A stretch of DNA of 64,000 nucleotides from Sphingomonas_B tabacisoli (GCF_042678385.1 NZ_JBHUDY010000002.1:186001-250000); one strand, 5' to 3'. Counted from the stretch's first letter, positions 26,806 through 35,603 are shown. A program made the numbers and translations. Notes: a model not told the origin generated them from the letters alone.

Positions 26806-27954
26806 CTAACGCCAGCGCAGATTGTCGCGGCCGAGGTCGGCGAGGCTGCGCGCGCCCATCAGCTTCATCCCGCGTTCGATCTCGTCGCGAAGTTTACCCA
26901 TCGCGCGCTCGACGCCCGGCTGACCTGCGGCGGCGAGGGCATAGAGATAGAGCCGCCCGCCCGAGCATGCCTTCGCGCCGACTGACAGCGCCTTGAGCAC
27001 ATGCGTGCCGCGCCGGACACCGCCGTCGCAGATCACCTCGATCCTGTCGCCAACCGCATCGACGATCTCGGCAAGCTGATCGAACGGCGCTCTGGAGCCG
27101 TCGAGCTGCCGCCCGCCGTGGTTCGACACCATGATTGCCGTCGCGCCGATATCGACCGCCCGCCGCGCATCCTCGGCCGACATCACGCCTTTCAGGCAGA
27201 GTTGCCCGCCCCAATCGCCGCGGATGCGCTCGGCGGCTTTCCAGTCCATCGACTGATCGAGCATGGTGTTGAAATAATCGGCGACCGACAGCGCCACCTT
27301 GGTGCCTTGCGAGACATGCGTTTGCAGGTTGGGCAGCGCGAAGCCTTCGCGGAACAAATAGTTGAGCGTCCAACCGGGATGGGCGGCGAAGCTGACGGCC
27401 GAGGCAGGCGTCAGGCGCGGCGGCGAGGTGAAGCCGGTCCTCAGGCACCGCTCGCGATTGCCGCCGACGATCGTATCCACGGTGAGCGCGATGGCGTCGA
27501 AACCCGCATCCTTGCACCGCTCGATCATCGAACGGTTCAGCCCTTCGTCCTTGTGCACATAGAGCTGGAACAGCTTGGGCGCGCGGACCGTGCGGCCGAC
27601 TTCCTCGATGCTGACGGTGGCGAGGCTTGATATGCCGAACCAGGTGCCGAATTTCTCCGCCGCAGCACCGACCGCGCGCTCGCCCTGCCAATGGAACAGC
27701 CGCTGCAAGGCAGTGGGCGAGAAGAATAGCGGCATCGCCACTTCGCGCCCCATCAGCGTGGTGCGCATGTCGACTTGCTCCACTCCCGCCAGTACGCGCG
27801 GGATCAGGTCGCAATCGTCGAAGGCGGCAGTGTTCCGCGCCTTGGTGATCTCGTCGTCGGCCGCGCCGTCGATATAGTGGAAGACAGGGTAGGGCAGCCG
27901 CCGCTTCGCAAGGCGACGGAAGTCTTCGGTATTATGGCAGTCCGATAACTTCAT
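26806..27954 (-). CDS. FMN-dependent alpha-hydroxy-acid dehydrogenase (L-lactate dehydrogenase type)
   Basis: A 382-residue enzyme of the glycolate oxidase/lactate dehydrogenase (LldD) family, oxidising L-2-hydroxy acids with FMN and passing electrons to the respiratory chain. Motifs: FHYIDGAADDE near the N terminus, PLFFSPTALQRLFH, GISSLATVS, FQLYVHKDEGL, the active-site SNHGGRQLD with catalytic H279, and ICDGGVRRGTHVLKAL for FMN phosphate. Start at ATG 27954; the 15 extra residues of the longer frame are translated intergenic palindrome. The start of the mRNA must lie within or beyond that palindrome. Confidence 0.9.
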   Translation of the reverse strand: MKLSDCHNTEDFRRLAKRRLPYPVFHYIDGAADDEITKARNTAAFDDCDLIPRVLAGVEQVDMRTTLMGREVAMPLFFSPTALQRLFHWQGERAVGAAAEKFGTWFGISSLATVSIEEVGRTVRAPKLFQLYVHKDEGLNRSMIERCKDAGFDAIALTVDTIVGGNRERCLRTGFTSPPRLTPASAVSFAAHPGWTLNYLFREGFALPNLQTHVSQGTKVALSVADYFNTMLDQSMDWKAAERIRGDWGGQLCLKGVMSAEDARRAVDIGATAIMVSNHGGRQLDGSRAPFDQLAEIVDAVGDRIEVICDGGVRRGTHVLKALSVGAKACSGGRLYLYALAAAGQPGVERAMGKLRDEIERGMKLMGARSLADLGRDNLRWR

Positions 27955-27967
27955 GCCTAACCCCCAC

Positions 27968-28059
27968 CCGGTTTGGCCTGAGCTTGTCGAAGGCCTCACT
28001 TTTTATTTGGCGAAGGGGTAAGGGGAAGGGAGGGCTTCGACAAGCTCAGCCCGAACCGG
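27968..28059. repeat. REP-like palindrome with GAGCTTGTCGAA core
   Basis: CCGGTTTGGCCTGAGCTTGT (27968 onward, continuing to 27995) is matched in inverse orientation by GGGCTTCGACAAGCTCAGCC (28032 onward, to 28059). The two 28-bp arms are separated by 36 bp. The core CTGAGCTTGTCGAA is a well-known dispersed palindrome in sphingomonads and related bacteria. Here it lies between two genes on the minus strand. Confidence 0.75.
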
Positions 28060-28060
28060 C

Positions 28061-29488
28061 TTAAGGTGCGAGTTCCTCGATCCCGCTCGCGATGCGGTCC
28101 ATGTCCGCCGCGAGTTTGGCTTCCAGCGCGTCGTCGCTCAGCCGGTCGAACGCAACCACCTGCGGCATCGACAGCCCCAGCCGCAGCGTCGCGCCCCAGC
28201 GGCCGTCCTCCAGCTTCACGCACTTCACCGGCTGGCCGAGCCGGATGCCCCGCGCGACCAGCGCCTTGTGGATACGCGTCGCTTCGTCGAAGTCGGGATG
28301 GCCGGGTCGGCGCGACAGGTCGATCGTCGAAAGCGTACGCATCTCGATCGGGTGCGCGTCGCCCTCGGCGCGGTGGCCCGGCGGATAGGGCGCCATGCGC
28401 CGCCCGCCCAGCCGCTCGACCATTGCGGCGCGCACGGCCGCATGGAAAGCAAGGATCACGCGGGTCACGCGCTCCAGCGAAAGCTGCTGGAACCGCTCCA
28501 GCTCGAACACCGACGCCTCCAGCCGCAACAACAGGCCCGGATTGCCGCTGTCCTCCAGCACCTCCGCCCCGGGCCAGCCAGCCGGCCACTCCGCCCGCCG
28601 GAACACGGCGGCCAGACTCTCCGTCAGCTTCGGCGCGCGCGACGCGATCGCCGCCGGCACCAGCGCGAAGCCGCTGAACGGCGGCCCGCCCATGAACTTC
28701 GAGCCGGTGACGAACACGATCGCGTCCCGCTTCAGATAGTCGGCGATTGCCGGCGTCGTGATCCGCGCCTGGCAGGCGTCGACGACCAGCGTCACGCGTT
28801 CGCCATGCCGCGCGATCAGATCGTCGATATCGTCGAGCAACGGCAGGATCAGCCCGGTCTTGGAGCCGTGGACGACATGGACCAGCGTGTGCGCGTCGTC
28901 GGCGTGCTCGATGTCCTGCTCGATCCGGTCGCGGATCGTGGCGCTTGTAAAGGCATGGCCCAGCGCATCGCGCACCGGCACGTCCTCGATCGTGACGCGC
29001 TCGCCGAGCCCTGGCAGCGGCTCGCCGGGTATCGTTTTCACGCCGAGCGCAGTCTCGTTCGCGAAGTAGCGGCCGTGCGCCGAATGGATGCAGCCGCTGC
29101 CGACTTCGTCTGCACCCAGCAGCACATTGTGCAGCCGCTCCGACCGGTCGGCGACGCAAGCGAGCGCGACATATTCGAGGTCCGTCCCCGAAGGCGCGAA
29201 CACGATCGCGACATCGTCGGGCACCGAATAGGCGGCGCGGATGCGCCCGCGCAGCGCCTCGAGCCCCGCCGCATAGTCCTGCGCACCCAGCCCGCTCACC
29301 CGCGCAAAGGCGTCGGCCGAAATGTCGTTCGCCGTCGACGACGCATAGGCGAGCACGTCCTGCGGGTAGGGTGCCGAGAAATACCGGTTCTGGTGCCGTT
29401 CGGGGGTGAGCACGATGCGGGCGTCGCCGCCGGTGGTCATCAATTCGGCGGCGCGGGCTTGAGCAGGCGACAGGTCTTCGAAACGCAT
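28061..29488 (-). CDS. PLP-dependent aminotransferase-like protein, function unknown
   Basis: A 475-residue protein with the large-domain pattern of fold-type I PLP enzymes: FAPSGTDLEYVALA (cofactor-phosphate loop), LVVDACQARITTPAI (cofactor Asp) and a Schiff-base lysine K264 in FVTGSKFMGGPPFSGFALVP. The N terminus ELMTTGGDARIVLTPERHQNRY resembles no common aminotransferase I can name. Substrate unknown. It is divergent from the ATP-grasp gene, 83 bp apart, and the two probably share a promoter region and perhaps a pathway. The Gly-rich segment after the lysine and class V-like spacing suggest a desulfurase/aminotransferase class V relative. Confidence 0.7.
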   Translation of the reverse strand: MRFEDLSPAQARAAELMTTGGDARIVLTPERHQNRYFSAPYPQDVLAYASSTANDISADAFARVSGLGAQDYAAGLEALRGRIRAAYSVPDDVAIVFAPSGTDLEYVALACVADRSERLHNVLLGADEVGSGCIHSAHGRYFANETALGVKTIPGEPLPGLGERVTIEDVPVRDALGHAFTSATIRDRIEQDIEHADDAHTLVHVVHGSKTGLILPLLDDIDDLIARHGERVTLVVDACQARITTPAIADYLKRDAIVFVTGSKFMGGPPFSGFALVPAAIASRAPKLTESLAAVFRRAEWPAGWPGAEVLEDSGNPGLLLRLEASVFELERFQQLSLERVTRVILAFHAAVRAAMVERLGGRRMAPYPPGHRAEGDAHPIEMRTLSTIDLSRRPGHPDFDEATRIHKALVARGIRLGQPVKCVKLEDGRWGATLRLGLSMPQVVAFDRLSDDALEAKLAADMDRIASGIEELAP

Positions 29489-29571
29489 GGGCGCCGGGTC
29501 TAGTGCGGCTTCTCGGCCCCGCCAAGCAGCGTAAGCTTGGCGTCACCGATGCGCGCGCCTATGTGCGCCGC

Positions 29572-30570
29572 ATGACCGTCCAGCCGCTCACCATCCCGGC
29601 GGAGGCGAAAGAGCGCCTCCGCATCATGTTCATCGCCAAGCACGCCAAATGGGGCGGCGGGCTGCATCCCGAAGACGGCAACCACGCCCTCTACCACGTC
29701 GAGATCCGCACGATCCTCGAGGAGCTCGGCCTAAATCTCGTCCTCGCCGACAAATACGATGCGCTGTTCGGCGACCCCGGCGTCGATTTCGTCTTCCCGC
29801 TCTTGAACCGCGGCGGGTTCCTCAACTCCGAGATGATGCTGCCGCTCCTCTGCACGCGGCTCGGCATCCCGTATCTCGGCGCCTCGCCGATCCTGCGCGG
29901 CCTGTCCGACGACAAGCATCTGACCAAGCTTTGCGCCGTCGCCCGCGGCATCCCGACCGCGCCGTGGAAAATCTTCCGCCGCGGCGCCCCCGTCACCGAA
30001 ACCGGCGCGCCGATGGCCGATCGCATGGTGATCAAGCCCAACGCCTCCTCCGCTTCCTGGGGCGTGATGGATGCGTCGGACTGGTCCGGCGTCCAGCGCG
30101 CCGTCGCCGAAATCCACGATATGGGTCACGACGCCATCATGGAGCCGTTCCTGAACGGCAGCGACGTCGAGGTGCCGGTCATCACCGTCCGTGGCGAGCC
30201 GCTCGTCATGCCGATGATGCTGTTCGAGCAGGCCGACCCCAGCCATCTGCGCACCTATTACGAAAAGCGCGACCTGGTCGAACGCGCGCAGAAATATCAG
30301 CTCGTCGATTTCGAGGATGACCGCATCCGGCCGATCATCGACGATCTGACGCGCAAGCTGATCGGCGAATTCTTCCCCTTCGATTACGGCCGCTACGAGT
30401 TCCGCGTCGATCTGGAAAAGGGCGACGTGCAGTTCCTCGAGGTCAATCTGAACTGCAATCTCTGGTCGGAAAAAGTGTTCGGCCGCTCGGCCAAGCGCTA
30501 TGGCTGGACGCAGAAGCAGCTCATCGAGACGATCCTCGCGGAAAGCCTCGCGCGGCACGGACTCATCTGA
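29572..30570 (+). CDS. D-Ala-D-Ala-ligase-like ATP-grasp protein
   Basis: A 332-residue ATP-grasp enzyme with the layout of D-alanine-D-alanine ligase: an N-terminal Rossmann-like domain, GIPYLGASPILRGLSDDKHLTK (close to the Ddl GxPYTG-DK-TK pattern), VARGIPTAPW, ATP-binding MVIKPNASSASWGV, an IMEPFLNGSDVEVPV strand like the Ddl EEFIxGRE, and metal ligands in FLEVNLNCNLWSE. It lacks the NTxPGmT of true Ddl and therefore probably joins other substrates. The in-frame start 69 bp upstream was rejected because it overlaps the divergent gene region. Transcribed away from the PLP enzyme; sdhB follows 62 bp downstream. Confidence 0.75.
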   Translation: MTVQPLTIPAEAKERLRIMFIAKHAKWGGGLHPEDGNHALYHVEIRTILEELGLNLVLADKYDALFGDPGVDFVFPLLNRGGFLNSEMMLPLLCTRLGIPYLGASPILRGLSDDKHLTKLCAVARGIPTAPWKIFRRGAPVTETGAPMADRMVIKPNASSASWGVMDASDWSGVQRAVAEIHDMGHDAIMEPFLNGSDVEVPVITVRGEPLVMPMMLFEQADPSHLRTYYEKRDLVERAQKYQLVDFEDDRIRPIIDDLTRKLIGEFFPFDYGRYEFRVDLEKGDVQFLEVNLNCNLWSEKVFGRSAKRYGWTQKQLIETILAESLARHGLI

Positions 30571-30632
30571 ACGGTTGAGCTAGACGGCCCGGCTGCTTAT
30601 CAGGGCCGGAACCGACAGGCGGGGAAGAAAAA

Positions 30633-31418
30633 ATGGCCGAGTTCGCGCTGCCCAAAAACAGTGTCATCCGCAAGAACGGCAAGCATTTCCCGCCGGCGCC
30701 CGGCGCGACGCGCGTCAAGAAGTTCAAGATCTACCGCTACGACCCCGACAGCGGCGAGAACCCGCGCTACGACATCTACGAGGTCGATCTCGATACCTGC
30801 GGCCCGATGGTCCTGGACGCACTGATCAAGATCAAGAGCGAGCAGGATTCGACGCTGACGTTCCGCCGCTCCTGCCGCGAAGGCATTTGCGGCTCCTGCT
30901 CGATGAACATCGACGGCCGCAACACCCTCGCCTGCACCCACGCGATCGAGGATTGCCGCAAAGAGGTGCAGATCACGCCGCTGCCGCACATGGACGTGAT
31001 CAAGGACCTCGTTCCGGATTTCAGCCGCTTCTACGCGCAATATGCGTCGATCCAGCCTTGGCTGAAGACGGTGACGCCGCCGCCCAGCGGCAAGGAAAGA
31101 CTGCAGACGCCGGAAGACCGCGCCAAGCTCGACGGCCTGTACGAGTGCATCCTGTGCGCCTGCTGCTCGACGTCGTGCCCCAGCTATTGGTGGAACTCCG
31201 ACAAGTTCCTCGGCCCCGCCATTCTCCTCCAGGCCTATCGCTGGCTCGCCGACAGCCGCGACGAGAACACGGGCGAGCGGCTCGACGAACTGGAAGACCC
31301 GTTCCGCCTCTATCGCTGCCACACCATCATGAACTGCGCGAACGTCTGCCCCAAGGGACTCAGCCCCGCCAAGGCGATCGCCGAGATCAAGAAAATGGAA
31401 GTCGAGCGGATCATTTGA
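30633..31418 (+). CDS. sdhB: succinate dehydrogenase iron-sulfur subunit
   Basis: Electron-transfer subunit of complex II, 261 residues, normal length for alphaproteobacteria. The plant-type [2Fe-2S] cluster motif is SCREGICGSC (about 79-89) with a later Cys in LACTHAIED. The [4Fe-4S] and [3Fe-4S] motifs are CILCACCSTSCP (from C172) and CHTIMNCANVCPKGL. The catalytic sdhA and the membrane anchors sdhC and sdhD, normally directly upstream, are not in the window; the upstream neighbour is an ATP-grasp gene. GGGGAAG precedes the ATG. Confidence 0.96.
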   Translation: MAEFALPKNSVIRKNGKHFPPAPGATRVKKFKIYRYDPDSGENPRYDIYEVDLDTCGPMVLDALIKIKSEQDSTLTFRRSCREGICGSCSMNIDGRNTLACTHAIEDCRKEVQITPLPHMDVIKDLVPDFSRFYAQYASIQPWLKTVTPPPSGKERLQTPEDRAKLDGLYECILCACCSTSCPSYWWNSDKFLGPAILLQAYRWLADSRDENTGERLDELEDPFRLYRCHTIMNCANVCPKGLSPAKAIAEIKKMEVERII

Positions 31419-31428
31419 CGATCGCAGA

Positions 31429-31520
31429 TCGTCACCCCGGACTTGATCCGGGGTCCACCTTCTTTCATGCGGCGGTGATGCAACAAGAAGGTGGATGCCG
31501 GATCAAGTCCGGCATGACGA
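31429..31520. repeat. REP-like palindrome with CGGATCAAGTCCGG core
   Basis: TCGTCACCCCGGACTTGATC at 31429 onward mirrors GCCGGATCAAGTCCGGCATGACGA at the other end (to 31520), and the inner parts CCACCTTCTT and AAGAAGGTGG also pair. The whole 92 bp can fold as one long hairpin. This type is dispersed in alphaproteobacterial intergenic regions. It separates sdhB from the thioesterase gene and could act as its terminator. Confidence 0.8.
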
Positions 31521-31536
31521 AACGTGAGGGTGCTCT

Positions 31537-31998
31537 TTGACCGACACCCCATTCCCAACCCCCGGCTTTCTCCACGAACCCGATCCCGACAATCCCGGAT
31601 GGATGAAGTGGGGCTTTCGCGACCCCACGCGCTTCAATGCCTTGCTCGGTAAGATGATCGTGCGGCGCGACGAGGACGGGAAGGTTCGCATGCGCGCTTT
31701 CCCCGGCCGCAGCCATTCGAACCTGGGCGACAATGTTCACGGCGGCGCGTTGCTCGGCTTCATCGACGTCTCGCTGTTTGCGACCTCGCGCGTCTATGGA
31801 CTGATCGAAGCAGGCACGGCCGTGACGCTCGATCTCTCGACGCAGTTCATCGGCGCCGCCAGGTTCGACGAGCCGCTCGATTTCGTCAGCGAAGTGCTGC
31901 GCGAGACCAAGCGGCTGATCTTCATCCGCGGCCTGGCCGAGCAGGACGGCGCGATCGTCGCCAGCTATTCCGGCACGATCCGCAAGCCGAGCCGCTGA
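31537..31998 (+). CDS. PaaI-family hotdog thioesterase
   Basis: A 153-residue hotdog-fold protein with the acyl-CoA thioesterase motif NVHGGALLGFIDVSLFA (the HGG region and following Asp on the central helix) and the strand TLDLSTQFIGAARFDEPLDF. The start is TTG at 31537, supported by GAGGG at 31526-31530. It would hydrolyse small acyl- or aryl-CoA esters; the exact substrate is unknown. The gene touches zapE: its stop codon TGA at 31996-31998 shares one base with the zapE ATG at 31998. Confidence 0.85.
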   Translation: MTDTPFPTPGFLHEPDPDNPGWMKWGFRDPTRFNALLGKMIVRRDEDGKVRMRAFPGRSHSNLGDNVHGGALLGFIDVSLFATSRVYGLIEAGTAVTLDLSTQFIGAARFDEPLDFVSEVLRETKRLIFIRGLAEQDGAIVASYSGTIRKPSR

Positions 31999-33110
31999 TG
32001 GGTCACGTCCTCGATCGTTACGATTCCCTGGTTCGAGACGGCGAGCTGAGGAGCGACCCGGCGCAATTCGCGGCGGCCGACCTGCTCGACAGGCTGGCGA
32101 CCGAGCTGGAAGCGGCGCCGACGCGCGGCAGCATCCTCTGGCGCCTGGCCTCGAAGCCCAAGGCGCAGCCGCGCGGCGTTTACATGTGGGGCGGCGTCGG
32201 GCGCGGCAAATCGATGCTGATGGACTTGTTCTTCGGCGAGGTTCGGATCGAGAGGAAGCGCCGCGTCCATTTTCACGAGTTCATGCTGGAAGTGCACGAC
32301 CGGCTGCGCATCGAGCGCGCGAAGGAGGCGGGCGATCCAATCCCGCAGGTTGCCGCCGAACTGAAGGGCGAAGCACGCCTCATCGCCTTCGACGAAATGG
32401 TTGTGAACAATTCGCCTGATGCGATGATCCTGTCGCGCCTGTTCACCTCGCTGATCAATGCGGGCACGACGGTGGTCGCGACCTCCAACCGGCCGCCTCG
32501 CGACCTCTACAAGGACGGGCTGAACCGCGAGCATTTCCTGCCCTTCATCGGGTTGATCGAAGAGAAGCTCGACGTAATCGCGCTGAACGGCCCGACCGAT
32601 TACCGGATGCAGCGCATGTCGGGCCTGAAAAGCTGGCACGTCCCGAACGGCGCGGAGGCCACGAAGGCTCTCTCGGACGCCTTCTTCCGGATGACCGATT
32701 ATCCGCCCGAAGATCGCGCCCACGTCCCGACCGAGGACATTCCGGTGCCCGGCGGCCGCACGCTGCATGTGCCGAAGAGTCTGAAAGGCGTCGCCGTGTT
32801 CTCGTTCAAGCGGCTTTGCGGGGAGGCGAGGGGCGCAGCCGACTATCTGGCGATCGCGCGGCGCTACCACACCGTCATCATCGTCGGCATCCCAAAGCTC
32901 GGCCCCGAGAACCGCAACGAGGCCGCCCGGTTCGTCACGCTGATCGACGCGCTCTACGAGCAGAAGGTGAAGCTGCTCGCCGCCGCCGATGCCGAGCCGG
33001 CCGATCTCTACGAGAAAGGCGATGGCCGCTTCGAGTTCGACCGCACTGTCAGCCGGCTGATGGAAATGCGATCCGACGACTATCTCGCCGAAGGACATGG
33101 CGAGAGATAG
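31998..33110 (+). CDS. zapE: cell division protein ZapE (AFG1-like ATPase)
   Basis: A 370-residue AAA-type ATPase that associates with FtsZ at the closing septum and is needed under stress conditions. Walker A is GGVGRGKS (65-72) followed by MLMDLFF, then HFHEFMLEVHDRL, Walker B LIAFDEMVVNN (many relatives have LCFDEFQV), DAMILSRLF and ATSNRPPRDLY. The C-terminal LAIARRYHTVIIVGIPKL is typical. It overlaps the thioesterase stop by one base (TGATG), so the genes are coupled. Confidence 0.93.
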   Translation: MGHVLDRYDSLVRDGELRSDPAQFAAADLLDRLATELEAAPTRGSILWRLASKPKAQPRGVYMWGGVGRGKSMLMDLFFGEVRIERKRRVHFHEFMLEVHDRLRIERAKEAGDPIPQVAAELKGEARLIAFDEMVVNNSPDAMILSRLFTSLINAGTTVVATSNRPPRDLYKDGLNREHFLPFIGLIEEKLDVIALNGPTDYRMQRMSGLKSWHVPNGAEATKALSDAFFRMTDYPPEDRAHVPTEDIPVPGGRTLHVPKSLKGVAVFSFKRLCGEARGAADYLAIARRYHTVIIVGIPKLGPENRNEAARFVTLIDALYEQKVKLLAAADAEPADLYEKGDGRFEFDRTVSRLMEMRSDDYLAEGHGER

Positions 33111-33117
33111 TCAAGGT

Positions 33118-33885
33118 TCAGCCACCGATGGCAGCACGCCCCCGGTCGGAAATGGTCCAGCGCAGACCGCCCGTGGACGGCGATTTGGTCGGCAGAGCCA
33201 GTTTTCGCTCGTGGAGGTCCTGCAGAATCTCAGAGATTCGGTCGCGCGGTACGCCCGAGTCTTCCGCAATTCCCGTACGAGTGCGGTATGTCTTGGTGGT
33301 CATCGCCTTCAAGACGCGTCGTTCCGTATCGTTGAGGCCGATCGCGCCGTGATCGCCTGATTCAATGGCGTCGAATGCCTTCTCCGACACGGGGGGAGGA
33401 GAATTCTCGTCGATCGATTCAACCTCGTTGACGGCTTCGGAGGCGGCCTCCTTCGCGTCAGTTGCCGCCAGCGCCGCCGCACTTGCGGCCCTCTGCGCCT
33501 GGTCGGCCTTTTGAAGCACCTGCTTGGAGACACTCTCGATGAAGTTGCGCGCCGAAAATGCCGCAATCAGGCAAAGCCCGGTAAAGACGAGATAATCTTC
33601 GTACGGAAGGATCGGCGTCTTCCCGTCGGCTGCCAGCCGCGTTGCGAACACACTGGCCACGAGTCCGCTTTTGACCAGGCTCAGGAAAAGCGGCACGCAT
33701 GCCGACGCGATCGCGCCCAACAGCAAGAACTGGACGAGAGGCCGCCCGGCTGGGTTGGGCGCATTTTGGTTAAGGCCTGCGCCGGCGATCGTTCGCGCGT
33801 TGGAGCCTTCGACGAGATAAGCCGCCCAACCGCCAACCAGCCCGGCCACCACGATGATGGCGATCACATTCCATATGTCGCTCAT
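33118..33885 (-). CDS. membrane-anchored winged-helix protein with a YEATS-associated-type three-TM region
   Basis: A 255-residue protein of unknown function. The N-terminal half has three hydrophobic helices: IWNVIAIIVVAGLVGGWAAYL (about 4-24), VQFLLLGAIASACVPLFLSL (about 51-70) and EDYLVFTGLCLIAAFSARNF (about 95-114). The order, with GAIASACVPLFL and GLCLIAAFSARNFIE, resembles the three-helix region named YEATS-associated in some annotations (from memory). A coiled coil rich in Ala, Lys and Gln follows (about 115-150), then an acidic linker and a C-terminal winged HTH (about 182-250: LNDTERRVLKAMT, TGIAEDSGVPRDRISEILQD, wing STGGLRWTIS). It converges with zapE (7 bp between the stop codons). 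Confidence 0.65.
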   Translation of the reverse strand: MSDIWNVIAIIVVAGLVGGWAAYLVEGSNARTIAGAGLNQNAPNPAGRPLVQFLLLGAIASACVPLFLSLVKSGLVASVFATRLAADGKTPILPYEDYLVFTGLCLIAAFSARNFIESVSKQVLQKADQAQRAASAAALAATDAKEAASEAVNEVESIDENSPPPVSEKAFDAIESGDHGAIGLNDTERRVLKAMTTKTYRTRTGIAEDSGVPRDRISEILQDLHERKLALPTKSPSTGGLRWTISDRGRAAIGG

Positions 33886-34015
33886 GGCATCCCCCCACGG
33901 ACGTACCCTTCCACTCTACGCCTGAAGGCGTCCGCCGTCCACGAGTGCTGCCTCCGAAATGGAGATATCGACCGCTGAAGGACGCTCACCTATTCAGGAA
34001 AAAAGGAGAGATGGG

Positions 34016-35407
34016 ATGCGGAAAATCATTGCCTTGGGGGCGCTGCTCGCGACCCCCGCGCTCGCCACGCCGGCCAACAACCAATGGCATGCCAAGGCGC
34101 GCGACCTGCTGAAGCACGCGATAGAAGTGCTGACCGTCAAGGGGCGCGGCCATGTGCCGGAGCTGGCGCGCTGGTTCGGCGAACAGTTCAAGGCGGCCGG
34201 CTGGGCGGACAGCGACATCAAGGTCGTGTCCTATGAAGGCGCTCCGGGCGACCAGACGGCGGCTTTGGTCGTGCGCTGGCCGGGCAGCGGCAAGGCCAAG
34301 CCGATCATGCTGATGGCGCATCTGGATGTGGTCGAGGCCAAGCGCGACGACTGGACCACCGATCCCTTCGTCTTCGTCGAGAAGGACGGCTATTATTACG
34401 GCCGCGGCACGACGGACATCAAGCAAGGCGCCGTCGCCGTCACCACCGCATTGCTGGAGCTGAAGGCCAACGGTTTCAAGCCGAAGCGCGACATCATCGT
34501 GCTGTTCACCGGCGACGAGGAGACGGCGGGCAATGGCGCGCAGCTCGCGGCCACCAAATGGGCGGACTTCAAGGGCGTCGAATATGGCCTCAACGCCGAT
34601 GGCGGCGGCGGCGGGTTCCGCCCGGACGGCACCCCGCTCGGCTTCTCGATCGACACGGCCGAAAAAACCTATGCCGATTACACGTTCAGCGTCCGCGATT
34701 CGGGCGGCCACAGCTCAAAGCCCAAGCCGTTCAACCCGATCACCGAGCTATCCTCCGCGCTCGTCCGCCTCGGCGCCTACCGCTTCGAGCCGGCGCTGAA
34801 CGAGACCAGCCGCGCCTATTTCCAGGAACGGCAGAAGTCGGAGAAGGGCCCGCTCGGCGACGCCATGCGCGCCTGGCTCGCCAATCCCAATGACGGCAGG
34901 GCGGCCGACGTGATCGAGGCCGATCCGGGCGAAGTCGGCCTGACCCGCACGCGCTGCGTCGCGACGATGCTGAACGGCGGCCATGCCCCCAATGCGCTGC
35001 CGCAGCTTGCCCAGGCGACGGTCAATTGCCGCATCCTGCCCGGCGTCACGCCCGACGCGATCCGCGACGAGCTGCAGAAGATCGCCGGCGACAAGGTGCA
35101 GGTCACGCGCCTCGACCAGAACGCGACCAGCTTCGCCTCGCCGCTCCGGCCCGACATCATGAAAACCTACACCGACAGCATCCACGCGATGTTCCCGAAC
35201 GCGCCAGTGATCCCGACCATGGCGGCAGGAGCGAGCGACGCGCGTCCATTCCGAGTCGCAGGCGTACCGGTCTACGGCGTCGACGGAAGCTGGGGCCTCG
35301 TGCCCGACGACATGCGCGCGCATGGCCGCGACGAGCGGCTGCCGGTCAAGGCGCTGGACGACGATGTCGACCATTGGGTGCGGATGATCACGACGGTGGC
35401 CAAGTAA
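34016..35407 (+). CDS. exported M20-family metallopeptidase
   Basis: A 463-residue zinc peptidase of the M20/dipeptidase family. Signal peptide MRKIIALGALLATPALA; metal ligands H102 and D104 in LMAHLDVVE, then GRGTTDIKQG (bridging Asp), catalytic Glu pair in FTGDEETAGN, and a dimerisation lid domain starting near FSVRDSGGHSSKP. The last ligand region is ARPFRVAGVPVYG. It is expected to trim peptides or N-acylated amino acids in the periplasm. AAGGAG at 34003-34008 and the signal peptide select ATG 34016 over the longer frame. Confidence 0.9.
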   Translation: MRKIIALGALLATPALATPANNQWHAKARDLLKHAIEVLTVKGRGHVPELARWFGEQFKAAGWADSDIKVVSYEGAPGDQTAALVVRWPGSGKAKPIMLMAHLDVVEAKRDDWTTDPFVFVEKDGYYYGRGTTDIKQGAVAVTTALLELKANGFKPKRDIIVLFTGDEETAGNGAQLAATKWADFKGVEYGLNADGGGGGFRPDGTPLGFSIDTAEKTYADYTFSVRDSGGHSSKPKPFNPITELSSALVRLGAYRFEPALNETSRAYFQERQKSEKGPLGDAMRAWLANPNDGRAADVIEADPGEVGLTRTRCVATMLNGGHAPNALPQLAQATVNCRILPGVTPDAIRDELQKIAGDKVQVTRLDQNATSFASPLRPDIMKTYTDSIHAMFPNAPVIPTMAAGASDARPFRVAGVPVYGVDGSWGLVPDDMRAHGRDERLPVKALDDDVDHWVRMITTVAK

Positions 35408-35415
35408 GTTTCCTT

Positions 35416-35533
35416 CCCCTCCCTTTAGGGAGGGGCTAGGGGTGGGTGGCGAGCGCAGCGAGCGCTAAACTCCGAGTTTCGCTCGGCCTTCGGCCGACAC
35501 CCACCCCCAAGCCCCTCCCTTGAAAGGGAGGGG
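35416..35533. repeat. composite palindromic repeat (hairpin - centre - hairpin)
   Basis: Two end hairpins, CCCCTCCCT-TT-AGGGAGGGG (35416-35435) and CCCCTCCCTT-GA-AAGGGAGGGG (35512-35533), enclose a centre whose GGGGTGGGTGG and CCACCC runs pair with each other. It has the same plan as the elements at 39737 and 50495. It separates the M20 peptidase gene from the cytochrome b gene. Confidence 0.8.
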
Positions 35534-35603
35534 AGCAGGTGTTTGCAACCGCCGGCTTCTCCGCTCCGTATCTCTCAGGCATAATGCGGGCGCGGAGGGG
35601 CCG

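Noticed and set aside
27955..27999. 15 extra N-terminal residues of the FMN dehydrogenase
   Set aside because: They are translated REP-like palindrome sequence (PSTSSGQTG); the conserved protein begins at MKLSDC.
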